Positions 5,857-12,150 of a DNA stretch of 12,150 nucleotides are shown in pieces. The stretch covers positions 1 to 12,150 of the forward strand of contig CAMNFW010000044.1 of the NCBI GenBank assembly GCA_946537565.1, in the 5' to 3' direction. The notes under the pieces are model-generated. The model made no database searches. It was not told where the DNA came from and saw only the letters and a list, made by a program, of their open reading frames with translations. The stretch comes from an uncultured Ruminococcus sp. (GTDB lineage: Bacteria; Bacillota; Clostridia; Oscillospirales; Ruminococcaceae). The first letter of the stretch is position 1. Every line of letters starts with the position of its first letter. Both the position numbers and the translations under genes were made by a program.

Positions 5857-8154
5857 ATGAACGAGAATGAAGAGAAGATAAGGGAACTGCTGGAGCAGGA
5901 GGAAGTTCCGGAGGAGCTTTCCCCTGAGAATATCAAAAAGCAGCTTGATGAAGATTCTCAGGCTAAACGCAGAAGATTCAGCATTGCAGCAAAAACCGCA
6001 GGTATAGCAGCTGCGTGTGCGCTTATATGCGGAACGGCAGTATTCGGTGCGGCTAATGTCAGCCGTCACAATGACAACGGGGTAAATGAATCTGTAATTC
6101 CTGAAACCCAGGAGAATGCGGAAGAAAATGCTGATGAAAGTATCAGCAAGTCTGAAAGCGAAACAGAAGCTTCGTCTGAAAAAACAGAGGAGCTGATCAC
6201 AGGTGAAGGAAGCTTCATGAACGGTGCTTCCAGCTATGAACAGATCTACAGCAATTTAAAGAAAGCAGGAGACCGCTACCGGTATGCAACCCAGTCTGGC
6301 GGAGGCGATATGTATTTCACAGATGATGCGGACTACGCCGCAGCTGAGGAGGCTGAAGAGGTTTATGACAGTGAAACCGCAAAGTCTGAGGAAAATTCAG
6401 CTCAGACAGCTGCTCCAAGCGGTGTCGGAGGCTTCGGTGACGGCGGAGATGAAAGCGAAACCTTCTCTGAGACCTATAACCAGGAAGAAGGAGTTCTCGA
6501 AGCTGATATCGTTAAAACCAACGGCAGCAGTATTTTCTATATCTATAACTACAGTGATTATGAAAATATGATCTATGATCCTGTTATGAATATAGCCCAG
6601 GTGGATAATGGAAGCTTTGTAAGCACAGATTCTATAGACCTGACACCGGATATGAGCAATTACTATGACGACAGCTATAAGACCAACGCTGATGTGTATG
6701 ATATGTATGTCTATGACGGAATGATCGAGGTCATAGGAACAGTTCAAGGATATCAGGATTATTTTGATGAATATGGTGAATATAATTCCAGCTGGAATGA
6801 CAGATCCAATCAGTACACCTTTGTGTCATTTTATGACGAGAATACCCATGATCTTATCGGCACTTACTTCCAGGAAGGCTATTACAATAATGTCCGCATA
6901 TCACCGGACGGATATATGTATCTGCTGTCGAATTATATTTCTCAGGAATACAGCACTATTGAAGATGCTGATGATATTGAAGCATATATTCCTAAGTGCG
7001 GAACAAATGATGAAAGCGAATGTCTGCCGCCGGAGGATATACTTCTTCCGGAGGAATTTGATGATAGTTTATGGGTAAACTATACTGTTATCAGCAGCAT
7101 TGATCTTAATGCTCCCGGAGAATTTTCTGTTAAGGATAATAAAGCGCTTGCAGGATATTCAGGAATGATATACAGCTCAGCCGATAATATCTATACAGTT
7201 TTAGGCTGGGAGGAATCTGAGATCACAAGAATATCAATTGCCGGCGGAGAGATAGTACCGGCAGCTTCCGGAAAGATAGAGGGATATGTACGGGATCAGT
7301 TCTCCATGAGCGAGTACGAAGGCTATTTCCGTGTGGCTTCGACAGTTCAGAAGTGGGAGAGCTACGGCAATGCAGTTACTGACTGGCTGGGCTGGACTGA
7401 CGGCGGAGAATTCAATATTGACAACAGGGTATATGTTCTGGATATGGATATGAATATTGTCGGCAGCATAGGCGGCTTTGGCGAAGGCGAGACTATCAAG
7501 TCCGTAAACTTCAACGGTGATATTGCAAATGTTGTAACTTACGAGCAGACTGACCCATTGTTCTCAATTGACCTCAGCGACCCGGCAAATCCAACTATTC
7601 TTGACGAGCTTAAGCTTCCCGGCTACAGCACATATATGCAGAGATGGAACGATGGTCTGCTGCTGGGATTCGGCGTAAATGCAGATGAAAACGGTGTTGA
7701 GAACGGAATCAAGCTGACCATGTTTGACAACTCAGATCAGAATGATCTTAAGGAAGCAGGAACATTCATAGTCAATACCCGTGATGAATCTGACGAAAAC
7801 AATTACAGCTACTCTTATTCTGATGCTACCTGGCAAAGAAAAGCACTGCTCATTGCTCCGGAGAAAAATCTCATTGGTTTCCCGTTAATTACCTATACTG
7901 ATACTACTGACCAGAACGGAAATTATGAGAGCAGTCAGTCGTCAAAGTATATTTTCCTGTCTTATGACAACGGAGAATTCACTCTTAAGGGTGAGATAGA
8001 CGGCGGCAAAACCCAGAGCTACAGCGGAAATGAATGTCTTAACAGAGCTGTATATATAGGTGACTATGTATATGCTGTATCCGGCAGGAAGATAATAGCA
8101 GCGGATATTGCAGGCATAAGCGTAACAGATGAAGCTGAATTTGGTTTAGGCTGA
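5857..8154 (+). CDS. Membrane-anchored beta-propeller protein (PF09826-like), putative anti-sigma/sensor
   Basis: This is a 765-aa single-pass protein. The start is set at ATG 5857, with GGAG at 5845-5848; an in-frame GTG at 5848 lies inside that ribosome binding site. Residues 1-40 form a charged cytoplasmic head containing EEVPEELSPENIKKQL, ended by KRRR (positive-inside). A membrane span follows at about 42-66, then an extracellular low-complexity linker rich in E, S, D and A (about 70-205). The rest is a large domain whose opening EGVLEADIVKTNG (211-223) and closing RAVYIGDYVYAVSG (730-743) match the secreted beta-propeller family PF09826. The substrate or ligand of that family is not established. 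It is probably co-transcribed with the sigma factor, so a natural reading is that the head holds the sigma and the propeller senses an outside signal. No zinc-type H-x3-C-x2-C anti-sigma motif is present. The anti-sigma role is inference; the propeller assignment is stronger. Confidence 0.8.
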   Translation: MNENEEKIRELLEQEEVPEELSPENIKKQLDEDSQAKRRRFSIAAKTAGIAAACALICGTAVFGAANVSRHNDNGVNESVIPETQENAEENADESISKSESETEASSEKTEELITGEGSFMNGASSYEQIYSNLKKAGDRYRYATQSGGGDMYFTDDADYAAAEEAEEVYDSETAKSEENSAQTAAPSGVGGFGDGGDESETFSETYNQEEGVLEADIVKTNGSSIFYIYNYSDYENMIYDPVMNIAQVDNGSFVSTDSIDLTPDMSNYYDDSYKTNADVYDMYVYDGMIEVIGTVQGYQDYFDEYGEYNSSWNDRSNQYTFVSFYDENTHDLIGTYFQEGYYNNVRISPDGYMYLLSNYISQEYSTIEDADDIEAYIPKCGTNDESECLPPEDILLPEEFDDSLWVNYTVISSIDLNAPGEFSVKDNKALAGYSGMIYSSADNIYTVLGWEESEITRISIAGGEIVPAASGKIEGYVRDQFSMSEYEGYFRVASTVQKWESYGNAVTDWLGWTDGGEFNIDNRVYVLDMDMNIVGSIGGFGEGETIKSVNFNGDIANVVTYEQTDPLFSIDLSDPANPTILDELKLPGYSTYMQRWNDGLLLGFGVNADENGVENGIKLTMFDNSDQNDLKEAGTFIVNTRDESDENNYSYSYSDATWQRKALLIAPEKNLIGFPLITYTDTTDQNGNYESSQSSKYIFLSYDNGEFTLKGEIDGGKTQSYSGNECLNRAVYIGDYVYAVSGRKIIAADIAGISVTDEAEFGLG

Positions 8155-8156
8155 TC

Positions 8157-8429
8157 ATGAAAAAAGCGAAGATATTTGCACTGACAGCGGCGGCAGTTTT
8201 ACTGCTTTGGGCTGCCGCCTTCATTACAGATTATGTCAGAGTTTCAGCAGCAGAAATAAAGCCGGTATTCTGCATCAATACCGACGGCGGAAGAATGTGG
8301 AAGGAGTATACAGGAGCCGGCTACAGGTTTGTACTGGAATATACGACTCCTGTTGTGCCGGGACCAACGAAGCAAAGCTATGTGCTGTATATTTTCGGCA
8401 ATGAGGTGGAAAACCGGCTCATAAACTGA
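8157..8429 (+). CDS. Small membrane-anchored protein of unknown function (90 aa)
   Basis: This 90-aa protein has a single N-terminal hydrophobic segment (about 5-23) after MKKAK, then DYVR (25-28) and a short exported domain with PVFCI (36-40) and GAGYRFVLEY (53-62). The pattern (membrane helix, D-Y-x-R, P-x-F-C-I, Y-x-G-x-G-Y) resembles small hypothetical proteins I recall from many clostridia; no function is known to me. The start lies 2 nt after the stop of the propeller gene with no strong ribosome binding site (only AGG near 8148-8150), so translation is probably coupled. Its place in the sigma operon suggests an accessory role at the same membrane complex. The lone Cys39 sits outside the membrane. 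Confidence 0.72.
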   Translation: MKKAKIFALTAAAVLLLWAAAFITDYVRVSAAEIKPVFCINTDGGRMWKEYTGAGYRFVLEYTTPVVPGPTKQSYVLYIFGNEVENRLIN

Positions 8430-8440
8430 GAGGTGAGATA

Positions 8441-9193
8441 ATGAAAAAGAAATTATTTCTTATACCGCTGATGCTGATGCTTACCGGCTGCGGAAGCACT
8501 CAGAATTCATATGTAATTGATTTTGATGAGGAATACAGCGTAACTTCAACTGATATTGCATCAGCTCAAAGCGGCAGCTCAAATATTCTCACAGGCATTG
8601 TAATGGAAAAAAGAGAAAACAGTATTCTTCTTAAGGAGGACACTTATCACCTGATGACAATTGCTGCTGACAGTGAAAGCATAGCGGCAGGCGACCGGGT
8701 GAAGGTGACGTTCAGCGGAGAGATAGCAGAGATGTATCCTTCCATGGTATATGATATAGAAAGCATAGAATTATTGGAGCCGGCGGAGTATGAAATGAAG
8801 CCGGGAAGCTGTTCTGGAGCAGGACAGGTGATATACTTTCTTATGCCTGCTGACTGGAGCTGTACGGAAATAGAATATCCTTTTAACGATGACGAAACTG
8901 ACTGGGGAGTAAGTCTTTGTCCGCTGGGCAGCGATACTGGAATTGAGGTCAGCTGGCACTCAGCATATATCGTCAGCGACGGCTACAGAATATGTCCGGA
9001 TACGATCAGCGGAACGGCAGTTCAGAGATATTATAAAGCTGAGACAAATGAATCTGACAGCAGCGGTCAATGGAGCTTTGTTTTATTTGACGGCTCAAAG
9101 AATATCACTGTGAGAAACACCTTTACTCCTGAGCAGTGGGCGCAGTATGAAAATGAATCAGAAGCGGTTATAAATACTATTGAGTTTTATTGA
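8441..9193 (+). CDS. Lipoprotein with DUF3221/OB-like segment
   Basis: This is a 250-aa lipoprotein: short positive N-terminus, hydrophobic core and lipobox LTGC (Cys17). Residues about 49-112 (NILTGIVMEK...GDRVKVTFSGEIAEMYPS...IESIELL) have the layout of small beta-barrel domains of the DUF3221/YobA type: G-x-V strand, GD-x-V, then a G-x-I-x-E-x-Y-P turn. The assignment is by eye and not certain. The C-terminal half (about 120-250) is an unrecognised domain with three Cys (124, 141, 160) and several Trp. The start has an excellent ribosome binding site, AGGTGA at 8431-8436, overlapping the 3' end of the preceding operon gene's region. It is the last gene of the sigma operon and is followed by a terminator, so it is probably a surface partner of the propeller protein. 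Function unknown. Confidence 0.75.
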   Translation: MKKKLFLIPLMLMLTGCGSTQNSYVIDFDEEYSVTSTDIASAQSGSSNILTGIVMEKRENSILLKEDTYHLMTIAADSESIAAGDRVKVTFSGEIAEMYPSMVYDIESIELLEPAEYEMKPGSCSGAGQVIYFLMPADWSCTEIEYPFNDDETDWGVSLCPLGSDTGIEVSWHSAYIVSDGYRICPDTISGTAVQRYYKAETNESDSSGQWSFVLFDGSKNITVRNTFTPEQWAQYENESEAVINTIEFY

Positions 9194-9209
9194 CCGGCTC
9201 TGTGAATTA

Positions 9210-9240
9210 GGGTGCTGGTTTTCCGGCACTCATTTTTTTT
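9210..9240 (+). terminator. Intrinsic terminator of the sigma/beta-propeller operon
   Basis: GGGTGCTGG (9210-9218) pairs with CCGGCACTC (9223-9231) over nine positions, including two G-T wobbles, around a TTTT loop, and eight T follow (9233-9240). It lies 17 nt past the lipoprotein stop and defines the 3' end of the four-gene unit. Confidence 0.88.
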
Positions 9241-9319
9241 GCAGTTAACGTCCTGTGGTATTGTACAAATGATTCATGCGGTTTTTGTGCAGTCATACGA
9301 AATAGAATCATAAATCGTC

Positions 9320-9350
9320 TTTTCAGCCTTCCAAAATCACTTTATAGTGA
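9320..9350 (+). promoter_or_regulatory. Putative promoter with overlapping inverted repeat for the solute-binding lipoprotein gene
   Basis: TTTTCA (9320-9325, 4/6 to the -35) and TATAGT (9343-9348, 5/6 to the -10) are 17 nt apart. The -10 is embedded in TCACT-tttat-type symmetry: TCACT (9337-9341) and AGTGA (9346-9350) are perfect complements, so a repressor could cover the -10. The predicted start is near 9355. The -35 match is weak. Confidence 0.38.
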
Positions 9351-9354
9351 ACAC

Positions 9355-9369
9355 TGTCCATATGGGACA
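9355..9369 (+). other. 5' leader stem-loop before the solute-binding gene
   Basis: TGTCC (9355-9359) and GGACA (9365-9369) form a 5-bp stem with a 5-nt loop, immediately before the AAGGAGG ribosome binding site (9371-9377). If the promoter upstream is right, this hairpin forms the very 5' end of the mRNA, a place where such stems protect messages from decay. Confidence 0.35.
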
Positions 9370-9386
9370 AAAGGAGGACTGATGTT

Positions 9387-11651
9387 ATGAAAAAGGCTAT
9401 GGCAATTATATGTGCGGCGGTTTTGTTCAGTGGAATAACAGCCTGTTCAAACGGCAGCAAGACAGACAGCGTGGTTTCTTTAAACGAGCAACTTCACAGC
9501 TATAAAGCAGTATCTATTGGGCTGGCAGATCAGTTTTCGGAGATAACAACCTTCGGGACTGGCAGCGCAGGAGCTGTACTTGTGTTCGGAGAGCAAAAGT
9601 CCGGGAGCTGGAGTGGTCTTATAACTGATGGGAAATTCAGTGATTACACAGAGTTTCACTTCACTCCCAAGGAGGATGAGACTGTGCAGAGTGCAGCTAT
9701 GCTTTCATACGGGAAAAAAGGAATACTGACCCGGTGCGGCAGCGATGCTGTCATCTATATATATGACAGTGATAATAACCTTGAAAGGACACTGGAATGC
9801 AGTGAGGTATTTGAAGGCATCGACAGCACTATACTTGCCCGGCTTTACGGCAGCAGCGATGACGGCTTTATTATAAGTTACGGTGACGAGCTTGGACAAA
9901 GGCACATCATTGCAGTTTCGTCAGAAGGAAAGCTGCTTGGTGAAGTGAAGACCGGAGAAACTATATCAGGTTTGTGTTACGATTCTGAAAGGGAACTTAA
10001 TGTGCTGCTCACTGATTTCAAGGAGCTGACGGTCAACAGTGTGGATGATCAGTCGCTTGAGGTCAATGAAAAGGTCAGCTTCAAGGCAGGTTCATCGTCA
10101 GGCTATGCAGTTGGGGCTGGATCTGGCGAGTACAAGCTTGTCTATGTTGATGACGGAGCTGTATACGGCTTTACGGATACTGATAAGATAAAGCTTGCAA
10201 ATTTTACTGACCTTGATTTTCATGAGTATGAGGTGCAGGATATTGCAATGGTATCAGACAGTGAGATAGCTGTACTGCTATATTCCGGCGAGATGTATCT
10301 TCTTACCGAGCAGGATATTTCAGAGGTGAAAGCAAAGCAGGTAATAACAATGGCTACCTGGTCACAGGGCGGAATGTATAGTGATGAGATAAAGTATTTC
10401 AACAGCCATAATGACGATTACAAAATAGAATACAAGCCGCTGGAGGGAGAATCCTTTGATGATAAGCTTGCAGATCTGAGATTGCAGGTCATAAGCGGAG
10501 ATGCTCCTGATCTTATACCGCAGGTCACAACACTTGGGATAGATTCGCTGAATACGGCAGTTTTCGCAGACCTGTATGAGTTTATCGACAATGATCCTGA
10601 TCTTTCACGGGATGATTTTCTGCCCAATGTCCGCAAGGGAATGGAGCGTGACGGGCGAATGATAATGATCGCTCCAACTTTTTCTTTCCATACAGTAACC
10701 GCAAAAGGCTATCCGGGTGTTCGGGAGAACTGGAGCGTTGACGATTTTATCTATGCCTATGAGAACAAGCCTGAGGATAAAGAAATGTTCCAGCATATGG
10801 AAAGCACCAGCCGAGCTGCCTACTTCGATCAGGTCGTGCAAATACCGTTCTTCATTGACTACGGCAAAGCCGAGTGTCACTTCGATTCGCCTGAATTTAT
10901 CAAGCTGCTGAACTTCTTCAATGACAACAAAATAGGACTTTCAATGACGGAATCCAATGATCTTTCAGGAGATTTTCACTATGAGCTTTTGCCTTTCCCG
11001 ATAAAGACCGGAAACAGATTTGTGGATTTTGAAAATTCTAGTATCCAATGGTTTGGCACATTCCTTGACCAGAAGCGCAACGAATATGATAATGACTATA
11101 TACTTGCAGGCTATCCTTATGACGGTGAGCGGAGCGGTTCATTTATACGGCTTAATGAATGCTGTGCCATTATGGAGACCTCTGCCCATAAGGAGGGAGC
11201 GTGGGAGTTTCTGAAAATGATGCTGACAGATGACTATTACACAAAGATAAATAGCGGCGCTTATCTGTCATTCCCTGTGCTGAAAGAGCGGTTTGACGAG
11301 CTTGCCTCCTACACTATGCAGGACGGCTATCCGTTCTTCAAGTGTGAAGAGGATACAGGCAAAATAATTACCGATGAATTTGAGAAATTAGAGTGGAAAT
11401 ACTATGAATGGGATAATAATAACAAGCAGATGATAGAAGGGGATAAACTTGAACCGTTCAGTCAGGAGGAGTTTGACTATTACTATGATCTCGTCACCAA
11501 TGCAGAGGTGCTGCGTGATGATTATGCTGTCAACAAAATAGTACACGAGGAAACGTGGAAATTCTTCGACTATGAATATACCGCTGAGGAATGTGCAGAT
11601 ATGATACAGAATCGGGTATCGCTTTATCTCAGTGAGAGATTCAGCTGGTAA
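9387..11651 (+). CDS. ABC-type extracellular solute-binding lipoprotein with propeller-like N-terminal half
   Basis: This 754-aa lipoprotein has a lipobox ending in ITAC (Cys20). The first half (about 35-315) is a run of short beta strands separated by turns with recurring G-x-L/V-x-x-D patterns (for example SSEGKLLGEV, DDGAVYGFTD), consistent with a beta-propeller; this is judged by eye. The second half (about 319-754) is a family 1 solute-binding domain: VITMATW (319-325), ISGDAPDLI (369-377), then EGAWEFLKMML near 603-613 in the usual hinge/C-terminal region. Such domains deliver sugars to ABC importers. AAGGAGG lies 9 nt before the ATG. It stands alone: there is a terminator on each side and no permease or ATPase gene within the window. 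It may therefore serve a distant transporter or act as a sugar sensor. The ligand cannot be read from the sequence, although the genomic setting favours oligosaccharides. Confidence 0.82.
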   Translation: MKKAMAIICAAVLFSGITACSNGSKTDSVVSLNEQLHSYKAVSIGLADQFSEITTFGTGSAGAVLVFGEQKSGSWSGLITDGKFSDYTEFHFTPKEDETVQSAAMLSYGKKGILTRCGSDAVIYIYDSDNNLERTLECSEVFEGIDSTILARLYGSSDDGFIISYGDELGQRHIIAVSSEGKLLGEVKTGETISGLCYDSERELNVLLTDFKELTVNSVDDQSLEVNEKVSFKAGSSSGYAVGAGSGEYKLVYVDDGAVYGFTDTDKIKLANFTDLDFHEYEVQDIAMVSDSEIAVLLYSGEMYLLTEQDISEVKAKQVITMATWSQGGMYSDEIKYFNSHNDDYKIEYKPLEGESFDDKLADLRLQVISGDAPDLIPQVTTLGIDSLNTAVFADLYEFIDNDPDLSRDDFLPNVRKGMERDGRMIMIAPTFSFHTVTAKGYPGVRENWSVDDFIYAYENKPEDKEMFQHMESTSRAAYFDQVVQIPFFIDYGKAECHFDSPEFIKLLNFFNDNKIGLSMTESNDLSGDFHYELLPFPIKTGNRFVDFENSSIQWFGTFLDQKRNEYDNDYILAGYPYDGERSGSFIRLNECCAIMETSAHKEGAWEFLKMMLTDDYYTKINSGAYLSFPVLKERFDELASYTMQDGYPFFKCEEDTGKIITDEFEKLEWKYYEWDNNNKQMIEGDKLEPFSQEEFDYYYDLVTNAEVLRDDYAVNKIVHEETWKFFDYEYTAEECADMIQNRVSLYLSERFSW

Positions 11652-11675
11652 TTATTCTGGAATTAAGCATAAAAC

Positions 11676-11714
11676 AAAAAGGACGTCATTTCATTGCCGA
11701 AAGACGTCCTTTTT
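11676..11714. terminator. Bidirectional intrinsic terminator between convergent genes
   Basis: AAAAAGGACGTC (11676-11687) and GACGTCCTTTTT (11703-11714) are perfect 12-bp complements. The loop can extend the stem with TTTC/GAAA after one bulged A. With A-runs on the left and T-runs on the right it ends transcripts from both the solute-binding gene on + and the dockerin gene on -. Confidence 0.92.
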
Positions 11715-11729
11715 ATAAGGCAAATTTAT

Positions 11730-12150
11730 TTATTTGTTGATATAGCTTTTGATAGAACCGTTTCCGCCGGTTGAAAGGAAGGCGTAGTATGAAAGAACTG
11801 ATGAAGCATCAGAAGCATCAATAGCATTATCAGAATTGATATCGCCGGCTTTAGCCTGGGTATCGTTGAAGTTAGAAGAATTGGTGGAACGGGCAGCATA
11901 TTCTGAGAGGATAGCAGAAGCATCGGAAGCATCAATAGTTCCGTTGTCATCTATATCACCGAGGGAATAAGTACCCTGAACGTTCTGGTATTCAGAAAGA
12001 GCAAGAGCAGGATAGTATTCCTTATCAGCTAAGCCGTTGTAAAGCTGACGGAGCAGGCTGCCGTTATCAGACTGGATATTGAGAGTATTGAGGATATTTG
12101 AAGCGATAGCGATATGACCCTTCTGAGTAGGGTGGATATCAATACTCTGA
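11730..12150 (-). CDS. SGNH/GDSL-type esterase with C-terminal type I dockerin (3' end only)
   Basis: This is the C-terminal 139 residues of a longer gene that runs off the right edge; the TAA stop is at 11730-11732 on the minus strand. The first visible residues, DIHPTQKGHIAIA, are the last conserved block of SGNH hydrolases, carrying the catalytic His of the Ser-Asp-His triad. A spacer follows, then a type I dockerin (about 11766-11960). Repeat 1 is GDIDDNGTIDASDAS...LSEYA and repeat 2 is GDINSDNAIDASDAS...LSYYA, each a calcium loop plus helix. In repeat 2 the usual Gly at loop position 6 is Asn. The enzyme is therefore probably exported, deacylates plant polysaccharide (acetyl-xylan/CE3-like is likely but unproven) and docks on a scaffoldin cohesin in the cellulosome. 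The catalytic Ser block and the signal peptide lie outside the window. Confidence 0.88.
   Translation of the reverse strand, partial: QSIDIHPTQKGHIAIASNILNTLNIQSDNGSLLRQLYNGLADKEYYPALALSEYQNVQGTYSLGDIDDNGTIDASDASAILSEYAARSTNSSNFNDTQAKAGDINSDNAIDASDASSVLSYYAFLSTGGNGSIKSYINK

Noticed and set aside
6120..6480. Acidic, Ser-rich stretch of the propeller protein as a possible frameshift or repeat expansion
   Set aside because: The frame stays open through it, and the composition is that of a normal extracellular linker between a membrane span and a folded domain.
11726..11950. Minus-strand 74-residue frame rich in Leu and Met near the right edge
   Set aside because: It is the wrong frame of the dockerin repeats; the adjacent frame ending at 11730 reads a clear SGNH-dockerin protein.

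Overview
The window looks like chromosome of a cellulosome-forming Ruminococcus (R. flavefaciens / R. albus / R. champanellensis-type Firmicute); the species is not established. Grounds: the right edge carries the end of an esterase with a type I dockerin of the ruminococcal style (two D-x-D/N calcium loops, each followed by a DASDAS...LSxYA helix). The genes have strong AGGAGG ribosome binding sites, moderate GC and tight operons, and a GH74 xyloglucanase is present. No phage, IS, CRISPR, tRNA or rRNA was seen. No gene-free stretch exceeds 300 bases.

Layout: (1) 1-224 is a leader with a terminator for something upstream and a sigma-A type promoter. (2) 225-5108 (+) is a four-gene saccharide operon: GH74 xyloglucanase lipoprotein, membrane-anchored GH25 muramidase, class I mannose-6-phosphate isomerase (manA) and ROK glucokinase. 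The first three overlap (1 nt and 17 nt) and the fourth follows 18 nt later. (3) 5109-5323 is a spacer with two strong inverted repeats and a 14-bp perfect palindrome just before the next gene. (4) 5324-9193 (+) is a second four-gene operon: ECF-type sigma factor, a single-pass membrane protein with a short cytoplasmic head and a large extracytoplasmic PF09826-type beta-propeller, a 90-aa membrane-anchored protein and a 250-aa lipoprotein with a DUF3221/OB-like segment. A strong intrinsic terminator closes it. (5) 9387-11651 (+) is a single-gene unit for a 754-aa lipoprotein that joins an apparent beta-propeller-like N-terminal half to a family 1 ABC solute-binding domain, with no permease or ATPase beside it. 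(6) A bidirectional terminator at 11676-11714 separates it from a convergent (-) gene, the 3' end of an SGNH/GDSL esterase with dockerin.

How it fits together: xyloglucan or related beta-glucan is cut outside the cell by the lipid-anchored GH74 and the dockerin-borne esterase; imported sugars enter glycolysis via the ROK kinase and ManA. The sigma/beta-propeller operon is the best candidate for a little-described signalling system. Its layout parallels SigI/RsgI of Clostridium thermocellum (cytoplasmic sigma, one membrane span, extracellular sensor domain), but the sigma is ECF-like and the sensor is a propeller. That role is inference from gene order and topology.
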